NCBI RefSeq assembly: GCF_002531725.1
Contig: NZ_NWSQ01000012.1
Coordinates: forward strand, 124,001-188,000
Length of the DNA: 64,000 nt
Direction: 5' to 3'
Source of the DNA: Rhizobium sp. L43
GTDB taxonomy: Bacteria; Pseudomonadota; Alphaproteobacteria; Rhizobiales; Rhizobiaceae
The position numbers and the translations under genes are program-made. This document shows, one piece after another, positions 25,902 through 37,704 of the stretch. The notes under the pieces are model-generated. The model saw only the letters and a program-made list of their open reading frames with translations. It was not told the origin of the DNA and ran no database searches. Numbering within the stretch: position 1 is the stretch's first letter; each line of letters opens with the position of its first letter.

Positions 25902-26990
25902 ATGTCTCAGAATTCATTGCGGCTGGTAGAGGACAAATCGGTGGACAAAAGCAAGGCGCTTGAAGCGGCACTCTCACAGATAGAGCGGTCGTTCGGCAAG
26001 GGCTCGATCATGAAACTCGGCTCCAACGAGAATGTTGTCGAGATCGAGACGATCTCGACCGGCTCGCTTGGCCTCGATATTGCACTCGGCGTTGGTGGCC
26101 TGCCGAGGGGCCGCATCATCGAGATCTACGGGCCGGAAAGCTCCGGTAAGACCACGCTTGCATTGCAGACGATTGCCGAAGCGCAGAAGAAGGGTGGCAT
26201 CTGCGCCTTCGTCGATGCCGAACATGCGCTCGATCCCGTCTATGCCCGCAAGCTTGGCGTCGACCTGCAGAACCTTCTGATCTCGCAGCCCGATACGGGC
26301 GAGCAGGCGCTCGAAATCACCGATACGCTGGTGCGCTCCGGCGCCGTCGACGTTCTCGTCGTCGACTCGGTCGCCGCACTGACGCCACGCGCCGAAATCG
26401 AAGGCGAGATGGGCGACAGCCTTCCCGGCCTGCAGGCACGACTGATGAGCCAGGCGCTGCGCAAGCTCACCGCTTCGATCTCGAAGTCGAATACCATGGT
26501 GATCTTCATCAACCAGATCCGCATGAAGATCGGCGTCATGTTCGGTTCGCCGGAGACGACGACGGGCGGCAATGCGCTGAAGTTCTACGCCTCCGTGCGT
26601 CTCGACATCCGCCGCATCGGCGCGGTCAAGGAGCGCGAAGAGGTGATCGGCAACCAGACCCGCGTCAAGGTCGTCAAGAACAAGATGGCGCCGCCCTTCA
26701 AGCAGGTCGAGTTCGACATCATGTATGGCGAGGGCGTTTCCAAGACCGGCGAACTGGTCGATCTCGGCGTCAAAGCCGGCATCGTCGAGAAATCAGGCGC
26801 CTGGTTCTCCTATAACAGCCAGCGTCTTGGCCAGGGCCGCGAAAACGCCAAGACCTTCCTGCGCGACAATCCGGATCTCGCCCGCGAGATCGAACTGTCG
26901 CTGCGTCAGAATGCCGGCCTGATCGCCGATCGTTTCCTGCAGAACGGCGGACCGGATCCCGATGACGGCGATGCCGCCGCCGAGATGTGA
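25902..26990 (+). CDS. recA: Recombinase RecA
   Basis: A 362-residue RecA. It carries the Walker A GPESSGKTT, the DNA-binding loops around NQIRMKIGVMFGSPETTTGGNALKFYASVRLDIRR, and the GEGVSKTGELVD C-terminal domain, ending in an acidic tail (DPDDGDAAAEM). It binds single-stranded DNA, drives strand exchange and triggers LexA self-cleavage. The ATG at 25902 is preceded by AGGTGGA about 6 bases upstream. It is a single gene with a LexA operator before it and a strong terminator after it. Confidence 0.98.
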   Translation: MSQNSLRLVEDKSVDKSKALEAALSQIERSFGKGSIMKLGSNENVVEIETISTGSLGLDIALGVGGLPRGRIIEIYGPESSGKTTLALQTIAEAQKKGGICAFVDAEHALDPVYARKLGVDLQNLLISQPDTGEQALEITDTLVRSGAVDVLVVDSVAALTPRAEIEGEMGDSLPGLQARLMSQALRKLTASISKSNTMVIFINQIRMKIGVMFGSPETTTGGNALKFYASVRLDIRRIGAVKEREEVIGNQTRVKVVKNKMAPPFKQVEFDIMYGEGVSKTGELVDLGVKAGIVEKSGAWFSYNSQRLGQGRENAKTFLRDNPDLAREIELSLRQNAGLIADRFLQNGGPDPDDGDAAAEM

Positions 26991-27021
26991 GTTTTTCCGC
27001 CAGTCCCTTTGAAAGTCCAAG

Positions 27022-27060
27022 CCGGCTGCATTCCTGATCAGAATGCGGCCGGTTTTGTTT
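27022..27060 (+). terminator. Terminator of recA
   Basis: CCGGCTGCATTC pairs with GAATGCGGCCGG (one G-T wobble) around a seven-base loop, followed by TTTTGTTT, 32 bases after the recA stop. Confidence 0.88.
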
Positions 27061-27143
27061 GTCTGCTGGACAGTGGCGGAGGCGAACGTTAAAAGCCGAT
27101 GGATTTGTATTTACCTGCCTCCGGCAGCATCGAAGGGCATAGA

Positions 27144-29810
<2,667 letters not shown>

Positions 29811-29829
29811 CGACAGTTTGACATGCGGG

Positions 29830-29866
29830 CCGGCTGCGAGATCATGGATTTTGCAGCCGGTTTTAC
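29830..29866 (+). terminator. Terminator of alaS
   Basis: CCGGCTGC (29830-29837) and GCAGCCGG (29853-29860) pair, followed by TTTTACTTT. It is 20 bases after the alaS stop and just before the convergent LysE-family stop codon. Confidence 0.82.
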
Positions 29867-29881
29867 TTTCGCAGGAGCCGA

Positions 29882-30514
29882 TCAGTTTCGCGCTTGCAAA
29901 GCGAGGCGGCAGGCGAGCCCGGCGAAAACAGTCGCCAGCATATATTGCGGCAGCTTCGGAAAGCGGCTGAGCGAGGCCAGCCGGGCGCGGATCTGGCTTC
30001 CGAGAATGATGACGGCGCCATTGACGACGAGGCCGATGCCGTTCAGCACAGTTGCAAGCGCCAGAATCTGCATCGTGATCGAACCGCTTTGCACAGTCAC
30101 AAATTGCGGAAAGAGGGCCACGACGAAGAGGGCCATTTTCGGATTGAGCAGATTAGTGGCGAGACCTGCAAAGAAGATGCGTCTGCCCGATAGCCGTCTT
30201 AGTGTCGATGCCGGCGCAAAGGCGATGCCTTCCGAGCGGATCGTCTTATAGGCCAAATAGAGAAGATAACAGCAGCCGGCCCAGCGCACTGCTTCATAGA
30301 CAGCGGGCACCGTCATGAAGAGCTGAGAGAGCCCGAAAGCGGCGGCAAGGGCGTGGCAATAGGTGCCGAGCGCGATGCCGGCATAGGTCAGAAATCCGGC
30401 GGCGCGTCCCTGGCTGACACTGCGCGAGGCGATCAGTAGCATGTCGGGACCGGGGGTGGCTGTCAGCACCAGCGCTGCGGCGGCAAAAAGCATCAATGTT
30501 GAAAAATCCGGCAT
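29882..30514 (-). CDS. LysE/RhtB family amino-acid exporter
   Basis: A 210-residue inner-membrane protein with about six transmembrane helices. The N-terminal signature LVLTATPGPDMLLIASRSVSQGRAAGFLTYAGIALGT (P-G-P-D and following glycines) and the mid-protein TNLLNPKMALFVVALFPQFV are diagnostic of LysE/RhtB carriers that export amino acids or related small molecules. The exact substrate cannot be read. It starts 127 bases from the divergent AraC/GyrI-like regulator, which may control it. Confidence 0.9.
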   Translation of the reverse strand: MPDFSTLMLFAAAALVLTATPGPDMLLIASRSVSQGRAAGFLTYAGIALGTYCHALAAAFGLSQLFMTVPAVYEAVRWAGCCYLLYLAYKTIRSEGIAFAPASTLRRLSGRRIFFAGLATNLLNPKMALFVVALFPQFVTVQSGSITMQILALATVLNGIGLVVNGAVIILGSQIRARLASLSRFPKLPQYMLATVFAGLACRLALQARN

Positions 30515-30641
30515 CAGTCATTCCTTTTGGGTTCGAGCCGGAATTCCGCCTTACGCCGGATTCGTCGAAGGCGCAAGTCAGCAGGATTTGTCAAATCGGA
30601 ATATGGTTCTCTGCAGTCGATCGAATTGCACGAGGTTTGAC

Positions 30642-31493
30642 ATGAACGGCGAAACGGCATGGGCACTTTATGAAAACCGTCTGCGGCGGGTTTCGGCCTA
30701 TATTCACGACCACCTCGACGAGGAGCTGGATATGGAGCGCCTTGCCGAGATCGCCTGCATGTCGAGCTATCACTGGCACAGGATCTACCGGGCGATTTAC
30801 GGCGAGACGCTGGCGGCAACCGTCAAGCGGCTCAGGCTGCATCACGCGGCGGGTGAGATCGTTCGCACGGAACTTGCCGTCAGCGAAATTGCCAAACGAT
30901 CAGGCTATCCCAATCTCCAATCCTTCAATCGCATCTTCAAGTCGGTCTACGGCATGCCGCCGGCCCGGTACCGGAAAGAGGGAAGCCACACAGCCTATGA
31001 GCCCTCACCCAACGGAAAGACCAAAGCCATGTTAGACGTTACCATACGCGAGATCGGACCGATCGAGCTGATCGGCGTTGCCCATACCGGTTCCTACATG
31101 CAGATCGACAAGGCCTTCGAGACGCTGTTCGGCACGCTTTATGCCCGCGGCCTCGCCAGGCCCGACATGCGGATGATCGGCGTCTATCTCGACGATCCCG
31201 ACATCGTGCCGGTGGAAAAGCTGCGCTCGATTGCCTGCGTCACGGGCGCTGCCGACGTGCCGGCCGAGGCGCCGTTCGAGCGGCGCACGATCGACGGCGG
31301 CGATTATGCCGTGCAGCGCCACAAGGGTCCCTATGGGGATATGCCCAAATCCTATCAGTGGCTCTTTGCCGAATGGCTGCCGAAATCCGGCCGGCAGTTG
31401 AAGGACAGACTGATGTTCGAAGAGTATCTCAACAATCCGCGCGAGGTGTCGCCGACCGAGCTTCGGACGGACATTCACATGCCGCTTGTCTGA
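30642..31493 (+). CDS. AraC-family regulator with GyrI-like ligand-binding domain
   Basis: A 283-residue protein. Residues 8-110 form a two-helix-turn-helix AraC DNA-binding domain (MERLAEIACMSSYHWHRIYRAIYGET and EIAKRSGYPNLQSFNRIFKSVYGMPPARYR). Residues 130-283 are a GyrI/SbmC-like effector domain, with the VTIREIGPIELIGVAHTG start and the typical R-T-I-D-G-G-D-Y-A-V and GPYGDMPKSYQWLFAEWLP segments. This is the DNA-binding-first architecture of the Rob/YdeE type, often sensing small drugs. The ATG at 30642 has GAGG 6 bases upstream; the frame upstream overlaps the lysE promoter and is not used. The divergent exporter gene is a plausible target. Confidence 0.9.
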   Translation: MNGETAWALYENRLRRVSAYIHDHLDEELDMERLAEIACMSSYHWHRIYRAIYGETLAATVKRLRLHHAAGEIVRTELAVSEIAKRSGYPNLQSFNRIFKSVYGMPPARYRKEGSHTAYEPSPNGKTKAMLDVTIREIGPIELIGVAHTGSYMQIDKAFETLFGTLYARGLARPDMRMIGVYLDDPDIVPVEKLRSIACVTGAADVPAEAPFERRTIDGGDYAVQRHKGPYGDMPKSYQWLFAEWLPKSGRQLKDRLMFEEYLNNPREVSPTELRTDIHMPLV

Positions 31494-31544
31494 CGGCGGA
31501 TCTCTCCGGAGCGGCGGTCCGGCCGCCGCCCCGGGTTTAACGCA

Positions 31545-32171
31545 TCAAGCGGCCTGCATCGTCTTGCCGGCCTCGTCGTCCAGTGCATTCGCGCGCTTAT
31601 AGGCCTCGCGCTCGCTGATGCGGCCGAAATAATCGACGAAGGCCTGGCGCTTTTCGATGCTGCCGAAGCCAAGGCCCCAGCCGACATGCGAACCGACATA
31701 GACGTCGGCGGCGGTGAAACGCTCGCCGGTGATGTAGGTCGAGCCGGAGACCGCCATTTCGAGCGTGTTCATGACATCGCCGAAACCGCCGCAGCCCGCC
31801 ATGCGCAAGCGCTCCGCCGGAATTTCGAAGCCGAGAGCCTTCATTGTCACCGCCGACTCGAGAGGGCCGGCGGCAAAGAACATCCAGCGGTAATAGCGGG
31901 CGCGCTCCTCCGGCCTCGGGGCCAGCGCCTTTTCCGGGAAGGTCTCGGCGAGATAGGCGCAGATCGCCGCGCATTCGGTGACGACGGCATCGCCGTGGCG
32001 GATCGCCGGCACCTTGCCCATCGGATTGACCGCGAGATATTCGGGCGCCTTCATGGTTTCGCCGAAGGTCAGGAGTTCGGTGCGATAGGGCCGGCCGATC
32101 TCCTCCAGCATCCAGCGCGCGATGCGACCGCGCGACATGGGGTTCGTATAGAATACCAGTTCTTCCGTCAT
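31545..32171 (-). CDS. Glutathione S-transferase family protein
   Basis: A 208-residue protein with a thioredoxin-like N-terminal domain (residues 1-80: FYTNPMSRGRIARWMLEEIG, GKVPAIRHGDAVVTECAAICAYL, including the cis-proline and the E-C/S glutathione-binding turn) and a helical C-terminal domain (residues 90-208: FTAADVYVGSHVGWGL). It is of normal GST length and probably cytosolic, conjugating glutathione to electrophiles or acting in redox chemistry; the substrate is not predictable. Neighbours give no strong functional link. Confidence 0.9.
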   Translation of the reverse strand: MTEELVFYTNPMSRGRIARWMLEEIGRPYRTELLTFGETMKAPEYLAVNPMGKVPAIRHGDAVVTECAAICAYLAETFPEKALAPRPEERARYYRWMFFAAGPLESAVTMKALGFEIPAERLRMAGCGGFGDVMNTLEMAVSGSTYITGERFTAADVYVGSHVGWGLGFGSIEKRQAFVDYFGRISEREAYKRANALDDEAGKTMQAA

Positions 32172-32263
32172 GAGATCCTCCTCGTGCTGCCCGCATTCTG
32201 CGGCCTTGCCGTGCCGTTCCCCGGAATCAATAGCGCGGCGGGACTTTGTGCAACCCCAGCCCG

Positions 32264-32710
32264 TTAAAGGGCCTTGCGGTACTGGATGAAACCGGAGCGC
32301 TCGGCGATCCTGTCGTAAAGCCGCCGTGCCGTCGCATTGGTTTCATGCGTCATCCAATAGAGCCGGCCTGCACCATTTACGCGGGCGAGATCGGCGACAG
32401 CCTCGATCAGCGCGGCACCGGTGCCAAGCCCGCGTTGGCTGTTTTCGACATAGAGATCCTGGAGATAGCAGGTCCATTGCGGCAGCCAGCAGGAACGATG
32501 AAAGATCGCATGGACGATACCGACGAGCCGGCCATCATCGTCGAAGGCACCGAGCGCGTGCATCGGTTCGTCGGGATCGTGGAAGCGAGCCCAGGTAAGA
32601 TCTGTGGTGTCGGGCGGGATGACCACGTCGTAGAAACGCTGATAGGCCTCCCATAAGGGCTCCCAAGCGGCACGGTCGGCGGGTTCAAGCGGTCGCAGGA
32701 TGGCCGTCAT
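32264..32710 (-). CDS. GNAT family N-acetyltransferase
   Basis: A 148-residue protein of the GNAT fold. It has the N-terminal RPLEPADRAAWEPLWEAYQRFY, an acetyl-CoA-binding motif A seen as QDLYVENSQRGLGTGAALIEAV (pattern Q/R-x-x-G-x-G/A), and the terminal MTHETNATARRLYDRIAERSGFIQYR typical of motif B. The acceptor is unknown. The ATG at 32710 has GGGGA upstream; an in-frame start 16 codons earlier lies inside the icd terminator and is rejected. Confidence 0.85.
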   Translation of the reverse strand: MTAILRPLEPADRAAWEPLWEAYQRFYDVVIPPDTTDLTWARFHDPDEPMHALGAFDDDGRLVGIVHAIFHRSCWLPQWTCYLQDLYVENSQRGLGTGAALIEAVADLARVNGAGRLYWMTHETNATARRLYDRIAERSGFIQYRKAL

Positions 32711-32729
32711 CGGTTCATTCCCCAAATGA

Positions 32730-32755
32730 AAACGGCGGGGAAATCCCCGCCGTTT
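32730..32755 (-). terminator. Terminator of icd
   Basis: The perfect 11-bp stem AAACGGCGGGG / CCCCGCCGTTT with a short loop ends in TTTT on the minus strand. It lies 25 bases after the icd stop and 20 bases before the acetyltransferase start. Confidence 0.75.
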
Positions 32756-32779
32756 CAATCTTATCCCGGAAAGTCCGGC

Positions 32780-33991
32780 TTACGCCATGGCCTTCTGCAG
32801 GTTCTGGTCGATCTTGTCGAGGAAGGCGGTGGTCGAGAGCCACGGCTGGTCGGGGCCGATCAGGAGCGCCAGGTCCTTGGTCATGAAACCGGATTCGACG
32901 GTGTCGACGCAGACCTTCTCGAGCGTTGCGGCAAAGCGGGCAAGCTCGGCATTGTCGTCGAGCTTGGCGCGATGGGCGAGGCCGCGGGTCCAGGCGAAGA
33001 TCGAGGCGATCGAGTTCGTCGAGGTTTCCTGGCCCTTCTGGTGCTGGCGGTAGTGGCGGGTGACCGTGCCGTGGGCGGCTTCGGCTTCGACGGTCTTGCC
33101 GTCGGGCGTCAGCAGCACCGAGGTCATCAGGCCGAGCGAGCCAAAGCCCTGGGCGACGGTGTCGGACTGGACGTCGCCGTCATAGTTCTTGCAGGCCCAG
33201 ACGTAACCGCCCGACCACTTCAGCGCCGAGGCGACCATGTCGTCGATCAGGCGGTGTTCGTAGGTGATGCCGACTTCCTTGAACTGATCCTTGAATTCGG
33301 TCTCGTAGACTTCCTCGAAGATGTCCTTGAAGCGGCCGTCATAGGCCTTGAGGATGGTGTTCTTGGTCGACAGGTAAACCGGCCACTTGCGCATCAGGCC
33401 GTACATCATCGAGGCGCGGGCGAATTCGCGGATCGATTCGTCGAGATTGTACATGGCCATGGCAACGCCGGCGCCCGGCGCATTGAAGACTTCCTTCTCG
33501 ATGACGGTGCCGTCTTCGCCGACGAACTTGATCGTCAACTTGCCCTTGCCGGGGAACTTGAAATCGGTGGCGCGGTACTGGTCGCCGAAGGCATGGCGGC
33601 CGACGACGATCGGCTTGGTCCAGCCGGGAACCAGGCGCGGCACATTCTTGCAGATGATCGGCTCGCGGAAGATGACGCCGCCGAGGATGTTGCGGATCGT
33701 GCCGTTCGGGCTCTTCCACATTTCCTTGAGGTTGAATTCCTTGACGCGGGCCTCATCCGGCGTGATCGTCGCGCACTTGATGCCGACGCCGTATTTCTTG
33801 ATGGCGTTGGCGGCATCGACAGTCACCTGGTCGTTGGTGGCGTCGCGGTTTTCGACCGACAGGTCGAAATAGTCGATGTCGAGGTCGAGATACGGATGGA
33901 TCAGCTTATCCTTGATGAGCTGCCAGATGATGCGCGTCATTTCATCGCCGTCGAGATCGGCGACGGGATTGGCGACCTTGATCTTGTTCAT
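32780..33991 (-). CDS. icd: NADP-dependent isocitrate dehydrogenase
   Basis: A 403-residue enzyme of the eukaryotic-like homodimeric IDH class. Markers are the N-terminus IKVANPVADLDGDEMTRIIW, the phosphate-binding KSPNGTIRNILGGVIFREPI, the metal-site KNYDGDVQSDTVAQGFGSLGLM, and EAEAAHGTVTRHYRQHQKG with NADP contacts. It decarboxylates isocitrate to 2-oxoglutarate in the TCA cycle and supplies NADPH. The ATG at 33991 fits the family N-terminus; the open frame further upstream is not coding. A clear terminator follows. Confidence 0.97.
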   Translation of the reverse strand: MNKIKVANPVADLDGDEMTRIIWQLIKDKLIHPYLDLDIDYFDLSVENRDATNDQVTVDAANAIKKYGVGIKCATITPDEARVKEFNLKEMWKSPNGTIRNILGGVIFREPIICKNVPRLVPGWTKPIVVGRHAFGDQYRATDFKFPGKGKLTIKFVGEDGTVIEKEVFNAPGAGVAMAMYNLDESIREFARASMMYGLMRKWPVYLSTKNTILKAYDGRFKDIFEEVYETEFKDQFKEVGITYEHRLIDDMVASALKWSGGYVWACKNYDGDVQSDTVAQGFGSLGLMTSVLLTPDGKTVEAEAAHGTVTRHYRQHQKGQETSTNSIASIFAWTRGLAHRAKLDDNAELARFAATLEKVCVDTVESGFMTKDLALLIGPDQPWLSTTAFLDKIDQNLQKAMA

Positions 33992-34179
33992 GTATCTGCC
34001 TCGTTCGAGCTTGAAGGGGGACGGGGGTCCCGGGTGGGTGACGTGATGAGGAGCGCTATAGCATTGTGAACCGGGAACGCAAAGCTGCAACGGGTTCGAG
34101 AATGCGTTTTTGCCGGCATTGCCAAGCGCTGAAATCCGGCTAGTGTCCGCCTTGATTTGCCCGCCCGGAACATTCGACC

Positions 34180-34707
34180 ATGAAGACAATCGCCGTTGTT
34201 ATCGCAAGCCTTATCGCCTTTTCAGGCACCGCCCGTGCGGCCGATGCCACCGCGCCCGTGAAGGAGATCATGGACGCGACTAGGAGCAACTGGGCCGACA
34301 ACAACGGCGACTGGACCGACATCTTCGATGCGAGCCGGCTCGCCCGTCTCTACAGCAAGGATTTCGTCGCCAAGTACCAGGCCGCCGCGCAATTTCCCGC
34401 GGTCGATGACGATGGCATATCGCCGTTCGACTACGACGTCATCGTCAACGGTCAGGATGCATGCCCGCTGGAGGATTTGACGATGGCGGCGGCGCCTGTG
34501 GTCAACGGGACGGCTGAGGTGGTCGTGCGCTTCAAGAAATCCGCCTGCTCGGATGCGCCCGATGCCAAGGACTATACGACCGTTCGCTTCGAGGTGATCG
34601 AAGAAGGCGGTACACCAGTGATCGACGATATCGTCAGCGAGAATATCGAGACGCAGGGCCGTGATTCCCTGAAGGCGACGATGGCGCTGATTGCCAAGGG
34701 CCAATAG
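34180..34707 (+). CDS. Exported protein of unknown function
   Basis: A 175-residue protein with a signal peptide (MKTIAVVIASLIAFSGTARAA, cleavage after ARA). The mature protein is acidic, with NWADNNGDWTDIFDASRLARLYSKDFVAKYQ near its start and a cysteine pair (DACPLED and KSACSDAP) that probably forms a disulfide. The layout of a small alpha/beta domain resembles DUF3828-like periplasmic proteins, but I cannot confirm that. It lies alone between icd (divergent) and the FUSC gene. Confidence 0.75.
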   Translation: MKTIAVVIASLIAFSGTARAADATAPVKEIMDATRSNWADNNGDWTDIFDASRLARLYSKDFVAKYQAAAQFPAVDDDGISPFDYDVIVNGQDACPLEDLTMAAAPVVNGTAEVVVRFKKSACSDAPDAKDYTTVRFEVIEEGGTPVIDDIVSENIETQGRDSLKATMALIAKGQ

Positions 34708-34835
34708 GCGCGCGACATTCGATCGATATCGGGGAATCGATCCCGGGCGATTGTTCCGATCGGTTCTGCGATGGTTTGATTTCCGCTCTTGCGGCGGTAT
34801 CTGTCGATCCTTTCGTGGCATGAGGGCTCCCGCAT

Positions 34836-36869
34836 TTGTTTTCCGGTTTTCAGCTTCGCGACTGGCTGCTTGCCAACGATCCGGCGCTTTCGCGCCTGCG
34901 CATGGCCTCGCGGGTGACGCTGACGATCGTCCTTTCGTTCTTGATCCTGCTTACCATCCACGCCCTTATTCTGCCGCTGCCGACCTCGGCTTTTGGCCTC
35001 GGCATCGTGCTGTCGATCGAAGGAGGGATCGCCGTGCGCGACAAAGGCAATGCGCGCCAGCTGGTGACGCGGCTCTTCGGTTGTGTCGCAAGCCTTGCCG
35101 TGGTCGCCGTTGCGGCGGGGCTCGAGGATAGCCGCTTTCTCTCCGATCTCGTCTTCCTGGTGGTGATCGCGCTTGCATCGGCGGCACGGGTGGTCGGGCC
35201 GCGCGGTTTTGCCATCGGCATGTTCGCCTTCACCTCCTATTTCATGGGCGCCTATTTCCGGCCTTCGCTGGTCGATCTGCCGGAGGTGGCAATCGGCCCC
35301 GTCGTGTCCGTGCTGGTCGGTCATCTGGTGCGGGCGGTGCTCTTGCCTGATGATTGGCGGCGTGACCTGCTTCGCTCGCTCGAAAGCGTCAGGGGCCGGA
35401 TCAACCAGATCCTCTTCAAGCTCGCGGCGTTAGCCGGCCGCGCGGAGATCGGCGAAGCCGACCGGCAGGAACTGCGCCAGTTGGAAGACCGGCTGAAGGA
35501 GGTGGTGCTGATGGCGGAGACCTTCATCCCGCGCCCGCCGGCCGGCGTCTTCGACGGTGCCGCCGACCCTGCCGCCGAGCTGGCGATCCGGCTTTTCGAT
35601 GCCCATCTTGCTGCCGAGAGCGCGATCGTGCTGAGTTTCCAGAGCCCGCCGCCTTTTGCGCTCGTCCATGCCGTGATCGAGGCGGATGCGGCGGAGCTTG
35701 CAAGATTTGAGGGAATGGCGGAAGCCATCAAGGACCAGCCGCAGGGCGAAACCGTGCGGGCGCTGCTCTGGCTCGGCGAGGCGCGGCAGCAACTGACGCA
35801 GGCGATCGACGAGGGGCAGGCTTCCGGTTTTTCCGGCATCGATACGATCAACGACACCGCGCAATCCCAGCCGATCGACTTTTCATTCGGCAATCCGCTG
35901 CTGCGCTCGGCGCTGCAGATCACGCTCGCCTCGGCAATCGCCATGGGCTTCGGGCTGCTCTTGTCGCGCGAGCGCTGGTTCTGGGCCGTGCTCGCCTCTT
36001 TCCTCGTCTTCACCAACACAAACTCGCGTGGCGATACGGCGATGAAGGCGCTGTCGCGCTCGCTCGGCACGGTGTTCGGGATTGCGATCGGCCTTGGGCT
36101 GGCGACGCTGATTTCGGGCAAGCCTGATGTCGCCATTCCGGCCGCCGCCGTCTGCATCTTCCTGGCCTTTTATTTCCTGCAGGTCTCCTACGCGACGATG
36201 ACCTTCTTTATCTCGATCGTGCTCTGCCTGGTCTACGGCATGACCGGCGTGCTGACGCTCGATCTGTTGAAGCTGCGCATCGGCGAGACCGTGATCGGCG
36301 CGGTCGCCGGAACGGCGGTCGCCTTCGTCGTTTTCCCCACGCGCACGCGCGGCGCGCTCGATGCTGCAGTCGCGCGCTGGTTCCAGGCGCTGCGCGAGTT
36401 GCTTGGCGCGCTCGGCGAGGGCAAGAGCAGTTTCGAACTGATTGCGCTGTCGCAGAAGATCGATGCCTGCTATCGCGATGTGACGGTGGCGGCGCGGCCG
36501 CTCGGCTCCTCCTGGTCGGTGGTGACGCGGCCCGGCCAGATCCGACAGACGCTGGCGATCTTCCTGTCCTGCACCTATTGGGCGCGTATTTTGGCGAAGA
36601 GTTACGAAACGCCGGTTGCTGGCGACAATCTGAACAGGCTGATCGCGGCGGATCTGGCGCTGATCGACAACGCCGCGCCGCGCGGTTCGGCTTGTTTCCT
36701 GATCAAGCGCAAGGCATCACGGACAACGGGACGACACCTGCCCCTGTTGCGGGAGGGCGCGAGACTTGGGCTCGAAATGATCGGTTCGGCGCTGGAAAGG
36801 CTCTATCCGCAGGCCGATGTCTTGCCGTTTTCAGCGGGCGAGGCTATTGCGCGCTCGAAACAGGGATAA
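34836..36869 (+). CDS. FUSC-family membrane protein
   Basis: A 677-residue inner-membrane protein with the FUSC layout: a first block of about six transmembrane helices (residues 25-170), a soluble stretch with long helices (170-350), a second membrane block (about 350-500, including NPLLRSALQITLASAIAMGFGLLLSRERWFWAVLASFLVF), and a soluble tail. The family includes AaeB and YccS, linked to efflux of aromatic acids and to polyamines; the substrate is not known here. The TTG start has GAGGG about 9 bases upstream. The methyltransferase gene begins 4 bases after the stop, so they may be cotranscribed. Confidence 0.85.
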   Translation: MFSGFQLRDWLLANDPALSRLRMASRVTLTIVLSFLILLTIHALILPLPTSAFGLGIVLSIEGGIAVRDKGNARQLVTRLFGCVASLAVVAVAAGLEDSRFLSDLVFLVVIALASAARVVGPRGFAIGMFAFTSYFMGAYFRPSLVDLPEVAIGPVVSVLVGHLVRAVLLPDDWRRDLLRSLESVRGRINQILFKLAALAGRAEIGEADRQELRQLEDRLKEVVLMAETFIPRPPAGVFDGAADPAAELAIRLFDAHLAAESAIVLSFQSPPPFALVHAVIEADAAELARFEGMAEAIKDQPQGETVRALLWLGEARQQLTQAIDEGQASGFSGIDTINDTAQSQPIDFSFGNPLLRSALQITLASAIAMGFGLLLSRERWFWAVLASFLVFTNTNSRGDTAMKALSRSLGTVFGIAIGLGLATLISGKPDVAIPAAAVCIFLAFYFLQVSYATMTFFISIVLCLVYGMTGVLTLDLLKLRIGETVIGAVAGTAVAFVVFPTRTRGALDAAVARWFQALRELLGALGEGKSSFELIALSQKIDACYRDVTVAARPLGSSWSVVTRPGQIRQTLAIFLSCTYWARILAKSYETPVAGDNLNRLIAADLALIDNAAPRGSACFLIKRKASRTTGRHLPLLREGARLGLEMIGSALERLYPQADVLPFSAGEAIARSKQG

Positions 36870-36873
36870 GACC

Positions 36874-37704
36874 ATGGCAGGCACGAACAGCGAGCGTCAA
36901 CTTCTGGCCGAAGGGCCGGCCATCATTCTGGTCGAGCCGCAGATGGGTGAGAATATCGGCATGGTGGCGCGCGCCATGGCGAATTTCGGCCTTGCGGAAC
37001 TGCGCCTCGTCAATCCGCGCGACGGCTGGCCGAACGAGAAAGCATTGGCGACCGCCTCCAAGGCCGATCACGTGATCGAGGCGACGAAGGTCTACGACAC
37101 GCTGGAACAGGCGGTTGCCGACCTCAATTTCGTCTATGCGACAACGGCGCGCGAGCGCGACGGGTATAAGCCGGTGCGTTCGCCCGTCATCGCCGCCGAG
37201 ACGCTGCGGGGGAAATTCCGGGTGGGCGAGGGCACCGGCATCCTCTTCGGACGCGAGCGCTGGGGGCTGACCAACGAGGAGGTGGCGCTTGCCGATGAGA
37301 TCGTCACCTTTCCGGTCAATCCGGCCTTCGCCTCGCTGAACATTGCCCAGGCCGTGCTGCTGATGTCCTATGAATGGATGAAATCGGGCATGGAGGATGC
37401 CGGCGCCGTGCCCTTCCAGGCGATGGGACAGACGCCTTCCACCAAGGAACAGCTCTTCGGCCTGTTCGACCAGCTGGAAGAGGCGCTTGATGCGCGTGGA
37501 TATTTCCATCCTGCCGGGAAAAAGCCGAAAATGGTCGACAATCTCCGTGCTGTTCTATCCCGCCGGGCTTTCACGGAGCAGGAAATCAGCGTGTTGCGCG
37601 GCGTCATCTCCTCCCTCGACCGCTTCTCGCGCAAGAGCCCGCGCGGCGGCAGGTTCCCGACAGCGGCCAAGGAAACACCGCCAGATGACAGCGACGACGC
37701 GTGA
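36874..37704 (+). CDS. trmJ: tRNA/rRNA 2'-O-methyltransferase, TrmJ-like (SPOUT)
   Basis: A 276-residue SPOUT methyltransferase. The N-terminal motif AIILVEPQMGENIGMVARAMANFGLAELRLVNPRDGWPN, the G-R-E-R-W-G-L-T-N-E-E motif 2 (ILFGRERWGLTNEE) and motif 3 NPAFASLNIAQAVLLMSYEWM place it in the TrmJ/LasT subfamily that methylates residue 32 of tRNA anticodon loops with AdoMet. A C-terminal extension of about 80 residues follows. The ATG at 36874 follows AGGGATAAG. It overlaps the start of murI by 20 bases, implying coupled translation. Confidence 0.88.
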   Translation: MAGTNSERQLLAEGPAIILVEPQMGENIGMVARAMANFGLAELRLVNPRDGWPNEKALATASKADHVIEATKVYDTLEQAVADLNFVYATTARERDGYKPVRSPVIAAETLRGKFRVGEGTGILFGRERWGLTNEEVALADEIVTFPVNPAFASLNIAQAVLLMSYEWMKSGMEDAGAVPFQAMGQTPSTKEQLFGLFDQLEEALDARGYFHPAGKKPKMVDNLRAVLSRRAFTEQEISVLRGVISSLDRFSRKSPRGGRFPTAAKETPPDDSDDA

